Of a DNA stretch of 11,127 bases, positions 1-6,237 are shown one piece after another (within the stretch, counting starts at the first letter, position 1; the number at the start of each line of letters is the position of its first letter). Origin of the DNA: Bacillota bacterium. GTDB lineage: Bacteria > Bacillota > Clostridia > Peptostreptococcales > Anaerovoracaceae. The stretch lies in assembly GCA_029266295.1 (NCBI GenBank), contig JAQSXD010000163.1, forward strand, positions 1-11,127, written 5' to 3'. Both the position numbers and the translations under genes were made by a program. The notes below the pieces were generated by a model. That model saw only the letters and a program-made list of their open reading frames with translations. It did no database searches and had not been told where the DNA came from.

Positions 1-104
1 CCGATCAGTTCAACGTCTGCAGCTTTGCACATTGCGTCTGCCGCTTCCAGAATGAAAACCAGACCGAATGTTTCAATTAATCCTAACGCTTCAAATCTTA
101 CCAT
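1..104 (-). CDS. BMC-H microcompartment shell protein, partial (left edge)
   Basis: Only the first 34 codons are in the window; the gene continues past the left edge. The visible protein reads MVRFEALGLIETFGLV, then an EAADAMCKAA helix and the strand start VELIG. This is the opening of the single-BMC-domain (PduA/EutM/CcmK-like) fold, which forms hexameric shell tiles of a proteinaceous organelle. The ATG at 104-102 follows AAGGAAAGGGA on the minus strand, an acceptable ribosome binding site. It lies 53 nt downstream of the other BMC-H gene in the same direction and is surely co-transcribed with it. It is a distinct paralogue: it has FGLVFILEAADAMCKAADVELI where the neighbour has LGMVPAIEAADKMLKAAEVELI. 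The pore loop is off the edge, so nothing can be said about the metabolite it passes. Confidence 0.93.
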   Translation of the reverse strand, partial: MVRFEALGLIETFGLVFILEAADAMCKAADVELI

Positions 105-157
105 TTGTTGTCGTCCCTTTCCTTAATAAATCATATTTTGAATTCTTATCTGCCGTT

Positions 158-454
158 CTACAGATCGATATCATGAACCGAAACGATGTCGCCAACGCCT
201 TTGATTGGTCTTGGCATAACATTATGAGCGGTCAGCTTTCCGATTGCTGCTGCTGCTTCCGCACCTGCTTCCACTGCTGCTCTAACTGCGGCAACATCAC
301 CTTTTACCATAATGGTAACAAGTGTGGACCCAACGTTTTCATAGGAGATCAGTTCTACTTCAGCTGCCTTAAGCATTTTGTCAGCAGCTTCGATTGCAGG
401 TACCATTCCTAATGTTTCTACAAGACCTAATGCTTCTTCACCGTAATATCTCAC
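158..454 (-). CDS. BMC-H microcompartment shell protein (PduA/EutM-like)
   Basis: This 98-residue single-BMC-domain protein is of normal family length and should form hexamers in a microcompartment shell. The N-terminal part (residues 7-38) has EEALGLVETLGMVPAIEAAD followed by KMLKAAEVELISY. The pore-loop region is ENVGST (39-44), the next strand is LVTIMVKGDV, then VRAAVEAGAEAA and the C-terminal HNVMPRP segment (77-83) typical of EutM-type tiles. I place the start at the GTG at 454-452 because a perfect AAAGGAGGAC lies 6 nt before it. A longer reading from a TTG at 475 would put this Shine-Dalgarno inside the gene. It lies between the 88-residue protein gene (126 nt upstream, with a hairpin in the gap) and the second BMC-H gene. 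The BMC assignment is very secure; the organelle's substrate is not shown. Confidence 0.95.
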   Translation of the reverse strand: MRYYGEEALGLVETLGMVPAIEAADKMLKAAEVELISYENVGSTLVTIMVKGDVAAVRAAVEAGAEAAAAIGKLTAHNVMPRPIKGVGDIVSVHDIDL

Positions 455-508
455 TTCTTCGTCCTCCTTTTTCAAGTTTCATTATTTATCTTTTCTATCA
501 ATGTTTAT

Positions 509-547
509 CAGGGAAGGGTACAGGCGCACTGCCTGCACCCTTCCCTG
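509..547. other. Strong intercistronic hairpin
   Basis: AGGGAAGGGT (510-519) pairs with ACCCTTCCCT (537-546), and CAGGC (521-525) pairs with GCCTG (531-535). One mismatch separates the two stems and the loop is the five bases GCACT. In the direction of the operon (minus) no T-run follows, so it does not look like a full terminator for these genes. It more likely marks RNA processing, 3'-end protection or partial attenuation between the permease/88-residue genes and the shell genes. On the plus strand it is followed by a loose T-rich stretch, but no plus-strand gene ends here. Confidence 0.7.
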
Positions 548-580
548 TAGGATTTGATTTTTTTATACCCGATTCCGATA

Positions 581-847
581 TTAATCCGGAATATAGCTGT
601 TAATGGTAGCTGCACCTTCTTCATGCGCTCTGTAATAAACTCTCAGCTCTCCTTTAGAATCCGCATCAAATCTGGTTTCTTCCAGAAGGCCGTTTGCTTC
701 CGCAGTCATGATGGCTTCAATTACAGCAGGCTTTTTCAGTGCCTTAAAGCTGCCGTACTCGCCTTTTAATGCATTGATTACGTCATCTGCGCAGGCTTCT
801 TTTACCTTGGTGAAATATTTCAAAATTGCGTAATTCAGTGGTTTCAT
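581..847 (-). CDS. Small conserved-looking protein, possible winged helix, in BMC operon
   Basis: This is an 88-residue soluble protein that I cannot assign to a named family. The layout resembles a small winged-helix fold: helix 1 at about 4-18 (LNYAILKYFTKVKEA), helix 2 at 20-30 (ADDVINALKGEY), helix 3 at 38-54 (KKPAVIEAIMTAEANGLL), then a beta-wing ELRVYYRA around 67-74. I see no signal peptide, membrane segment or metal-ligand motif. The ATG at 847 is preceded by AAGGAGG with good spacing. That ribosome site overlaps the end of the permease gene, whose stop is only 4 nt upstream, so the two are probably translationally coupled. It could be a local regulator or an accessory partner of the permease. 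The coding call is firm, the function unknown. Confidence 0.85.
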   Translation of the reverse strand: MKPLNYAILKYFTKVKEACADDVINALKGEYGSFKALKKPAVIEAIMTAEANGLLEETRFDADSKGELRVYYRAHEEGAATINSYIPD

Positions 848-851
848 TGGA

Positions 852-1943
852 TTAAGCCTCCTTCTTTCTGAACAGGTCTAATGGATTCATAGAAATGATA
901 AGGATACCGATAACCATTACGATTGCAGCAGCCCAAGCGATAGGAGCCAGTGCCCAGCCTTCCTGACCAACGACTACGCCCAGAACGATCCAGCAGAAGA
1001 ACGGTCCCCAGAAGGAGTACGCACCGTTACAAGCCATACCAAGAGCAGCTCCGCACATGCTGTTTCCTTTGTACCATAAGCTGTACGCAAATACTGCGAA
1101 GAATCCGCTGACGATGAACCAGATCATTGCAGGTCCGCTTGTGATTGCATCAACAACCAGTCCTGTGGAAAGTCCGAATCCGCCTCCTGCGATAATTCCG
1201 AAGATAGGAACTAAGATAATTAAGTTGGACAGACCGGAGGTTACCTGACGAATGGTGATTCCGATTTCATAGTCGATCATGGATGTACCATATCCGGCTA
1301 CGCAGCCTTCAAGGCCCCAACCAAATGCAGCGATAAACGCAATAACGATACCCAGTGCCAGACCTGCCGGAGCATCTCCGCCAAGGCTTGTGCTTCCAAT
1401 CATCAGAGTTGCACTGAAGCAGATGATGATACCAAGAATCATACGAGCATTTAATTTCTGCTTGAACAGAATTCTTGCAAGAATTGCTCCGATCGCGGGG
1501 CAAAGAGCAGTGATCGGAATAACGATAGAACCTGCCATCTGCAACGCTACAACATAAGCTGTGCTGGCAACAGGTCCGCCGATAATAGCAGCAAACATCA
1601 TTACTCTTCCTGGTTTTGTCTTCAGTGTTCTGAAAAAGTCTCCCAGCTTACCTTTGAAAGCTGCGATCCCGATACACCAGATCGCACTGATCGTATCATT
1701 GATGGCGCTGCCCAGTGCTCCGAGCATGTATGTAATTACGAATGCAGACAATGCAGCCGTGTTTACTCCATACCAGTCACCCCAGATACCACTGGACATT
1801 CCAAGGGTCAAAAATGCAGAATAGAGCCCATAGCACATACCGGAAAGTATGGCTACACTAACACCCTTCTTAAAAAATTGAGATGATAACTTTTTTTTCG
1901 CAGCAACTGCAGATGCGTTAACTGATCCTGAAACTTCGCTCAT
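852..1943 (-). CDS. DMT-superfamily (EamA-like) permease of the BMC operon
   Basis: This is a 363-residue integral membrane protein with about ten hydrophobic segments, the usual size and topology of drug/metabolite transporter (DMT) permeases. Segments lie roughly at 27-48, 61-96, 113-137, 139-160, 167-184, 193-217, 230-254, 272-290, 296-325 and 330-351. The first half ends with helices rich in G/A (ITALCPAIGAILARILF), as in EamA proteins; the C-terminus is basic (LFRKKEA). I place the start at the ATG at 1943, which follows AAAGGAG; an upstream in-frame ATG at 1964 has no ribosome site and would contain this one. It is the first gene of the shell-protein operon, so import or export of the microcompartment substrate or product is a reasonable inference. 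The solute is not readable from sequence. Confidence 0.87.
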   Translation of the reverse strand: MSEVSGSVNASAVAAKKKLSSQFFKKGVSVAILSGMCYGLYSAFLTLGMSSGIWGDWYGVNTAALSAFVITYMLGALGSAINDTISAIWCIGIAAFKGKLGDFFRTLKTKPGRVMMFAAIIGGPVASTAYVVALQMAGSIVIPITALCPAIGAILARILFKQKLNARMILGIIICFSATLMIGSTSLGGDAPAGLALGIVIAFIAAFGWGLEGCVAGYGTSMIDYEIGITIRQVTSGLSNLIILVPIFGIIAGGGFGLSTGLVVDAITSGPAMIWFIVSGFFAVFAYSLWYKGNSMCGAALGMACNGAYSFWGPFFCWIVLGVVVGQEGWALAPIAWAAAIVMVIGILIISMNPLDLFRKKEA

Positions 1944-1990
1944 AGAACAAAATTCTCCTTTCATTATTAAACGGCTTTTGCTTTGGATGT

Positions 1991-2029
1991 ATTATCATTT
2001 ATTAGAAATAATAATGACCGGTAATTATT
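1991..2029 (-). promoter_or_regulatory. Candidate promoter and palindromic operator of the BMC operon
   Basis: A near-perfect palindrome AATAATGACCGGTAATTATT lies at 2010-2029; only one symmetric pair mismatches and the core is ACCGGT. On the minus strand it covers the place where a -35 box would lie for the -10-like GATAAT (plus positions 1991-1996, spacer 17). The -35 hexamer itself (GGTCAT) is poor, as expected of a regulated promoter. Predicted transcripts would start near 1984, about 40 nt before the permease start codon. The palindrome is directly visible; its role as an operator is inference. Confidence 0.5.
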
Positions 2030-2082
2030 TTGCCACGTCGGGCTGGATAAATCATAAACGTGCCACATCTAAATAATAACCG
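2020..2082. repeat. Nested inverted and direct repeats upstream of the BMC operon
   Basis: CGGTAATTATTT (2020-2031) and AAATAATAACCG (2071-2082) are inverted copies with 11 of 12 matches. Just inside them lie TGCCACGTCG (2031-2040) and TGCCACATCT (2061-2070), direct copies exactly 30 bp apart, close to three helical turns. The left inverted arm overlaps the palindromic operator candidate. Such an array suits cooperative binding of an activator or repressor on one DNA face. No regulator gene is visible beside it. Confidence 0.5.
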
Positions 2083-2391
2083 ACCGCATACTTTTTTCAT
2101 GGTATTAAATGAAATAGTTTACTGCATAATATCCTTTATTTTTTTTGATACAATTGCATTATCGTTATATTTTTGCACTTTAGCCAGTCAATTATTTAAA
2201 AAAATCAATTCAGGAAGCATGAAGCGTACAAGAAGAGGTCCAGACCGTTACGTCTATGTCTGCACCCGTAATTTTCAACGTTTATATGGCAATACTTCCG
2301 GAATTTTCTAAAAAAAATTATTGGATAATCTCCATGGACTCAATGGGGCAATTTGTGCGAATTGTCTGATTTTTTTATTTTTCGAAGTAAA

Positions 2392-2432
2392 CTGCTCAAA
2401 AAAACAAGAAACTGCCATGAGGCAGCCCTGAT
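2392..2432 (-). terminator. Probable intrinsic terminator of the 186-residue protein gene
   Basis: Read leftward, CTGCC-TCAT-GGCAG forms a short GC-rich hairpin beginning about 30 nt after the stop codon. It is followed by TTTCTTG and then a run of seven T. The stem is only five pairs plus a possible wobble pair, so it is weaker than the others in this window, but its position and T-run are right. Confidence 0.6.
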
Positions 2433-2459
2433 TCGATTATCGTTAGAGGATGATTTTGC

Positions 2460-3020
2460 TTATCCTTTTACATAATTGATGATGCCGTTAGCCATGTAAT
2501 CCGCCATATTCATGGCCTGATACTGCAATGCATCAGATAAATGAACTGATTCTTCAAAATTTCCGGTTGCGATGGCAATGGTTTCGAATACCTTTGCTTT
2601 GGCGAATTCAGCAAACAGATCATTCCAGACCTTTTCATCCCAATATGGATTAATCTGCGCCAAATATGCGCTGGTTTCATTTGTATTTCGATCAAACCTC
2701 CGCGTCGCTTCATCCACATGTTCCAGATCACCCTCCTGTTGGGCTCTGATGATATCCAGGCCGATCAGAATCTGCTCTGTAAAAAGTTGATCGATCCGGT
2801 ATCCTGCTTGCGCCCCAAAAAAAATGGAAAACAGGTTTCCAAATTCATTTGGAAGATCATACAGCTTAAGTCCAACAGCTTCCACATCACCGTATCCTGA
2901 TACCACGCTTGTGACAAATGCTCTGGACCACATGATAAATTCCATCCATAAGGTTCTGACCGTGTTGATGATGTTCAACTCTCCCAGCGTTATTGTGCTG
3001 TCTGTATGTTCCTCCGCCAT
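2460..3020 (-). CDS. Small all-helical protein, unknown function ('INPYW' family)
   Basis: This 186-residue protein is soluble, acidic and predicted all-helical, without signal peptide or membrane segment. The pattern is LWMEFIMWSRAF (24-35), LYDLPNEFGNLF (53-64), LFTEQILIGLDII (79-91), INPYW (123-127) and a final helix MADYMANGIINYV (172-184). From memory this matches a family of about 170-190 residues in spore-formers and relatives that databases sometimes mislabel as acetylglutamate kinase or glycosyltransferase. It has no kinase or transferase motif, so I would not transfer those names. It lacks a recognisable N-terminal helix-turn-helix, so I do not call it a TetR regulator. The ATG at 3020 follows AGGAAGGGGG. 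It appears monocistronic, with terminators on both sides. Confidence 0.8.
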   Translation of the reverse strand: MAEEHTDSTITLGELNIINTVRTLWMEFIMWSRAFVTSVVSGYGDVEAVGLKLYDLPNEFGNLFSIFFGAQAGYRIDQLFTEQILIGLDIIRAQQEGDLEHVDEATRRFDRNTNETSAYLAQINPYWDEKVWNDLFAEFAKAKVFETIAIATGNFEESVHLSDALQYQAMNMADYMANGIINYVKG

Positions 3021-3049
3021 ATCAGCAAAACCCCCTTCCTATTTCATCA

Positions 3050-3079
3050 ATTATATTATGTTTCATCTATACATATCGT
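3050..3079 (-). promoter_or_regulatory. Weak candidate promoter for the 186-residue protein gene
   Basis: The minus strand carries a consensus -10 TATAAT (plus positions 3050-3055), 29 nt before the start codon. No good -35 hexamer lies 16-18 nt upstream. The terminator at 3119-3145 just upstream means this gene needs its own promoter, which supports the call. Confidence 0.35.
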
Positions 3080-3118
3080 TCTGCCTAAAAAAGTAGTGCG
3101 GCGATTCTTTCTACTATC

Positions 3119-3145
3119 AAAAAAACTTTCAGCCGCAGCCGAAAG
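3119..3145 (-). terminator. Intrinsic terminator after the SMR transporter gene
   Basis: On the minus strand CTTTCGGC-TGCG-GCTGAAAG forms an eight-pair hairpin (one G-T wobble) followed at once by seven T. It begins 34 nt after the SMR stop codon and separates that gene from the 186-residue protein gene. It has all the hallmarks of a rho-independent terminator. Confidence 0.88.
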
Positions 3146-3179
3146 CTTTCCAATGAAATTAGATTATGAAACTCGTATT

Positions 3180-3509
3180 CTACCCCTTTATGGGTGCTCC
3201 GTAGAGATTCAGTATGATTACTCCTGCAGTTATCATGATCAGTGCTGCGATTCCCGCAGGAGTAATTCCCTCTCGGAAGATGAAAACCGAGATGCATGCA
3301 GTGATGATAAGCCCTACAGCAGACCATGTGGCATAAGCGATGCTCAAATTGATTGTTAAAAGTGATTTTGAAAAAAGGTAAAAGCAGATCCCATAAGCGA
3401 CAATGCTGACAATTGTAGGCAGCGGCTTGGTATATCCCTCTGAATACTTAAGATACGTCGTTCCGATCAGTTCTCCGGCGATGGCCAGTGCTAAATATAA
3501 ATATCCCAT
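3180..3509 (-). CDS. EmrE/Qac-type small multidrug resistance transporter
   Basis: This 109-residue, four-helix membrane protein is of standard SMR length. It works as an antiparallel dimer exchanging protons for lipophilic or quaternary cations across the cytoplasmic membrane. The invariant glutamate is E13 in AIAGELIGTTYLKYSEGYT. Y59 and W62 in IAYATWSA correspond to the cation-binding aromatics Y60 and W63 of EmrE. The end reads AGVIILNLYG. The INLSIAYATWSAVG context fits the Qac/EmrE subtype better than the guanidinium exporter (Gdx/SugE) subtype. The start ATG at 3509 is well placed after AAAAGGAG. It lies 74 nt after the DUF4037-like gene with no convincing terminator between, so it may be the third gene of that transcript. 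It is a lone SMR gene with no paired subunit. The substrate is not predictable. Confidence 0.93.
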   Translation of the reverse strand: MGYLYLALAIAGELIGTTYLKYSEGYTKPLPTIVSIVAYGICFYLFSKSLLTINLSIAYATWSAVGLIITACISVFIFREGITPAGIAALIMITAGVIILNLYGAPIKG

Positions 3510-3583
3510 AGTTCCTTTGCTCCTTTTCCCTAAAGATGCGTCCTGAGGTTACTTACTAAGGCAAACGTCTGGACATCCTGAAC

Positions 3584-5383
3584 CTATTTCCCGTCAAACA
3601 TGACAGGTAGCCCTTTGATCCGGGGATCATTAATATTGCTCATGAGATCCCGGCAATGGTTGTTGAGAAATGCGTCATTACCTGAGATCAGACCCTGACG
3701 TTTAAGTTCATCCCTCACCGTAATACAAACAGCTTCCATAACATCTGTCTTTGCCGCTGTATTCTGAGGAGTGTCCGGCATTGCAGCCAGCCGTTCCAGC
3801 ATAGGCTTAATTTCTTTCAGATGATCCAATTTGTCCATACCTCGGAACATCCATTTATAAAAGGGCATATAGCTTCGGTTCAGCAGGTAGACTGTTGAGA
3901 TCGTATTTTTTATAAACTCCCCGCAGGACAGATACGCTGCTGCCGTTTCTCCCCGTTTCATACATCGTACATAATTATATTGCCCAGATTGGGCCATCAT
4001 GGCGATTCTTGCCGCCAGCTTCTTCAAAAGAATATCCTGAGGATAGAAATTTAAAAGCCCGCTGCGAATTCTGCTGAACTCTCCCCAATGATCAACGAAG
4101 ACCTTTCCGTTGGTGGCAGTTGCCAGGCTTGTTTCCGGCACAAAGAGCCACTCCACCAGATCCTTTGGAAGATCTCCAGCGCCTGTATATTTTTTATAAT
4201 ATTCATCGATACTGAAGACGCCTACTCTCCCGCCCCCCTCGGCGGTTGTCTGACGGGATTGATTCCGATAGGTTTTGGGAAGCCGGTTGTACGCCTCCTG
4301 AATTTGTGCTCCTGCAGCTCTATAAATATCATCGGGCAGCCAAATACAAAACCCCGGCCCGAAATCATGGCTTTCAGAAAGTTCGTCGTCAAAGCCAAAG
4401 CACTCAGAGCCTTCGCCAACCAGACCAACCGCCATGTATTTTTCGTACTCCGGAAATTGCTCTCTGATCATGGCCCTTCCAAGTTCATCGTAATAAGCTT
4501 CCGCAAGCCCCAATCCTGTCATTCGCATATTCAGTCTGCTATTTTGCTCCCTTAGTCCTGGAAAATCAGGTGATAATTTTGTTTGTAACAGCAGATCCCT
4601 GGCTTTTTCTAAATTTTTCAGAGACACCTGGGCATAGGCACTGCTTTTCCCGTAATTTTCCGTTATAATACTTTGTGCCTTTTCGAAGAACGATACTGCT
4701 TCATCATATCGCTGCTGCCTGAAACGCAAGTCCCCGAACGAATTCAAGGTGGCGGCGTAATGAACGTTCGGTTTGCCCGGCAGCGAGGTAAAGATCCGAA
4801 CTGATTCTTCCAGTGCCTCTTCAGCCTTGGCTTCCTCTTGCAAATTCAGATATCTCACTGCAAGGGTTGAGTAGGTTGTTGCTAACTCAACCTCCTGCCC
4901 TGAAAGCGCCTTCACAATCGTTAATGATTTTTCCGCATAGTTAAGCGCCCGGTCCGCCTTCCCAAGCAAATCATACACGTGGCTCATGTTATTGTATAAA
5001 GCTGCCATCCGGTAGTCATGTGTGAGACCCTTTTTCTTGAAGATCTCTGCAGCCTGCTCATAGAGTTCCAACGCCTTTGAGGCTTCTTTTCCTTCCGAAT
5101 GAACGCTGGCCAGATTCAGCAATGTTGTTCCATGCTGCTCAGTATCCTCCATCCCAAGAAGACGAATTGTCTCCAGCGCCACGCGGTAAACCTTCTGTGC
5201 CTCCTCCAGCCGTCCGGTAACACGAAAAACGCCGCCGAGTTCGTTTGCAAGGGAAATCAGTGCAGGAAGGTCATTGTCCTTCTGCACCTGTTCCATGGTC
5301 CTGATAATATAATTTTCCGCTTCTTGGATCGTTCCGCTGCGGAATAGCGCATCTAGTTTCTGATAAAAATTTTCCGGTTTCAT
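3584..5383 (-). CDS. TPR-repeat plus DUF4037-like nucleotidyltransferase-fold protein
   Basis: This 599-residue cytoplasmic protein has two parts. Residues about 40-260 form some five TPR repeats (42-75, 85-118, 125-158, 167-200, 209-242), a scaffold for protein binding. Residues about 285-595 resemble DUF4037. The key block GLVGEGSECFGFDDELSESHD (320-340) followed by FGPGF (341-345) has a glycine-serine pair (G325-S326) and spaced acidics (D332, D333, D340), like the GS...DxD signature of nucleotidyltransferases. Whether it is catalytic is unproven. The ATG at 5383 follows AAGGCGG with 8-nt spacing. It begins 15 nt after the DUF4125-like gene and the two form an operon. The pairing of these families is, from memory, recurrent. 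A nucleotidyl-transfer or nucleotide-sensing role is inference; its partner and substrate are unknown. Confidence 0.85.
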   Translation of the reverse strand: MKPENFYQKLDALFRSGTIQEAENYIIRTMEQVQKDNDLPALISLANELGGVFRVTGRLEEAQKVYRVALETIRLLGMEDTEQHGTTLLNLASVHSEGKEASKALELYEQAAEIFKKKGLTHDYRMAALYNNMSHVYDLLGKADRALNYAEKSLTIVKALSGQEVELATTYSTLAVRYLNLQEEAKAEEALEESVRIFTSLPGKPNVHYAATLNSFGDLRFRQQRYDEAVSFFEKAQSIITENYGKSSAYAQVSLKNLEKARDLLLQTKLSPDFPGLREQNSRLNMRMTGLGLAEAYYDELGRAMIREQFPEYEKYMAVGLVGEGSECFGFDDELSESHDFGPGFCIWLPDDIYRAAGAQIQEAYNRLPKTYRNQSRQTTAEGGGRVGVFSIDEYYKKYTGAGDLPKDLVEWLFVPETSLATATNGKVFVDHWGEFSRIRSGLLNFYPQDILLKKLAARIAMMAQSGQYNYVRCMKRGETAAAYLSCGEFIKNTISTVYLLNRSYMPFYKWMFRGMDKLDHLKEIKPMLERLAAMPDTPQNTAAKTDVMEAVCITVRDELKRQGLISGNDAFLNNHCRDLMSNINDPRIKGLPVMFDGK

Positions 5384-5398
5384 CTCGAAATCCGCCTT

Positions 5399-6037
5399 TT
5401 ATTCGCCCATTTTTGCTTCTGCGTCATCGAGAGAAGCATACCCATACATTATAACCATTTTATCCTTCACCAGAAAAGCAAAGTTTGTTCCGCTCTCCTT
5501 ACAACCCCGGATATAATCGGCGAAGTGTCTCAGGGTGTACTTAGAATAGGTTCTCAATTCTCCCTTGGTATAGGTTTCCGCAGAAGTAGCTGCCGCATTG
5601 TCTTTTGCTGCCTCAATGGGTCTTCCTTTTTTTCCAATTTTGGGATATCTTGCAGCAAATTCTTTGTCACAGTCTACCAGATATGCTGCAATTTCATCGA
5701 TAAGTCGTCTTGTTTCCTCATCAATTGCAGGCAGATAGGGCTGCAGCTTAGTATTGAAATATTCCGGATCGGTGTACTCCATCATGTAGGCATACTTCTC
5801 CGTGATTAAATTCCGCTCCGCATTCATGGCTTCTTCCAAATCCCTTACGTAACTGAGAATCATGCTGTTGCTCCAGGCGTTATAATAGGAATATCGCATA
5901 ATATGAAAGGTGTGCCAGTCCTCCTGGCATTGGGCCTTTCCATCGGCGCTTCCGACCCTCTGAAACATATCCCACTCAACTCTCAGCAATCGTTCAATAA
6001 TAAAGTTCCGTTTTTCGGGTTTCATTGTATCATACAT
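5399..6037 (-). CDS. DUF4125-like protein, operon partner of the TPR-DUF4037 protein
   Basis: This 212-residue soluble protein is rich in helix. The N-terminal half carries the block I recognise from DUF4125: VEWDMFQRVGSADGKAQCQ (20-38), then TFHIMRYSYYNAW (43-55), with conserved-looking W22, C37, F44 and W55. A lysine-rich stretch (134-146) and an alanine-rich linker precede a C-terminal YTLRHFADYIRGCKESG segment. No catalytic motif of a known enzyme is evident. The ATG at 6037 follows AAGGAGG with 8-nt spacing, and a sigma-A-like promoter lies upstream. The 15-nt gap to the TPR-DUF4037 gene argues that the two proteins act together. Family assignment is from memory of the motif; function is unknown for the family as far as I know. 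Confidence 0.83.
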   Translation of the reverse strand: MYDTMKPEKRNFIIERLLRVEWDMFQRVGSADGKAQCQEDWHTFHIMRYSYYNAWSNSMILSYVRDLEEAMNAERNLITEKYAYMMEYTDPEYFNTKLQPYLPAIDEETRRLIDEIAAYLVDCDKEFAARYPKIGKKGRPIEAAKDNAAATSAETYTKGELRTYSKYTLRHFADYIRGCKESGTNFAFLVKDKMVIMYGYASLDDAEAKMGE

Positions 6038-6118
6038 AAAAGGAACCTCCTTCTTTTATCTCCTTGGATTTCTATCTGATTCTTCATTCTGGTCTTCGTT
6101 CTGTTTGGATTTAACTGT

Positions 6119-6146
6119 ATAATAGCATATTTCCATTTCAAATCAA
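6119..6146 (-). promoter_or_regulatory. Promoter of the DUF4125-DUF4037 operon
   Basis: On the minus strand TTGATT (plus 6141-6146) and TATTAT (plus 6119-6124) are spaced 16 nt apart and lie about 80 nt before the start codon. Each hexamer is close to the sigma-A consensus. The long leader between it and the gene shows no clear riboswitch or attenuator. Confidence 0.6.
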
Positions 6147-6200
6147 CGGAATTGAAAAATTGCTAGTTTTAATACAATGAAAACTGGAGGGAATACAAGG

Positions 6201-6237
6201 AATGAATTTTTATGCACAAGAATGTATATTATGTATT
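6201..6237 (+). promoter_or_regulatory. Possible tandem ArgR/AhrC (ARG) boxes
   Basis: ATGAATTTTTATGCA (6202-6216) fits the Bacillus-type ARG box pattern ATGAAT-N4-ATKCA. A looser second copy, ATGTATATTATGTATT (6222-6237), follows 5 nt later. Tandem boxes with small gaps are typical of arginine repressor operators. The second box touches the -35 element of the downstream promoter, a suitable position for repression. Recognition is from memory of the consensus, and the second copy is weak. Confidence 0.5.

Larger units (their letters stand above)
1944..2459. other. Gene-poor intergenic stretch
   Basis: I see no credible gene in these 516 bases. The right end holds the terminator of the 2460-3020 gene and the left end the promoter/operator array of the BMC operon. 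The middle (about 2100-2390) is A+T-rich with many A/T runs. A plus-strand reading frame of 83 codons at 2060-2311 lacks a ribosome site and its product resembles nothing I know. A weak inverted pair CAATT/AATTG near 2350 precedes a T-run on the plus strand but serves no plus-strand gene. Confidence 0.6.

Noticed and set aside
2020..2065. Sigma-54 promoter for the BMC operon
   Set aside because: Two TGGCA elements exist on the minus strand, but neither is followed by a proper TTGCA -12 box with the conserved GC.
2060..2311. 83-codon plus-strand frame in the gene-poor stretch
   Set aside because: It has no ribosome site, a composition shaped by A/T runs, no recognisable domain, and would oppose all its neighbours.
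2302..2316. CodY-box-like AATTTTCTAAAAAAA
   Set aside because: Only about 12 of 15 positions match in an A/T-rich stretch and it is far from either flanking promoter; a chance match is likely.
2460..3020. TetR-family regulator
   Set aside because: It has the length and helical content of a TetR protein but no N-terminal helix-turn-helix pattern, and its motifs fit the INPYW family.
4088..4555. 155-codon plus-strand frame
   Set aside because: It lies wholly inside the TPR-DUF4037 gene on the other strand and is a mirror of its coding bias; its product has no domain.
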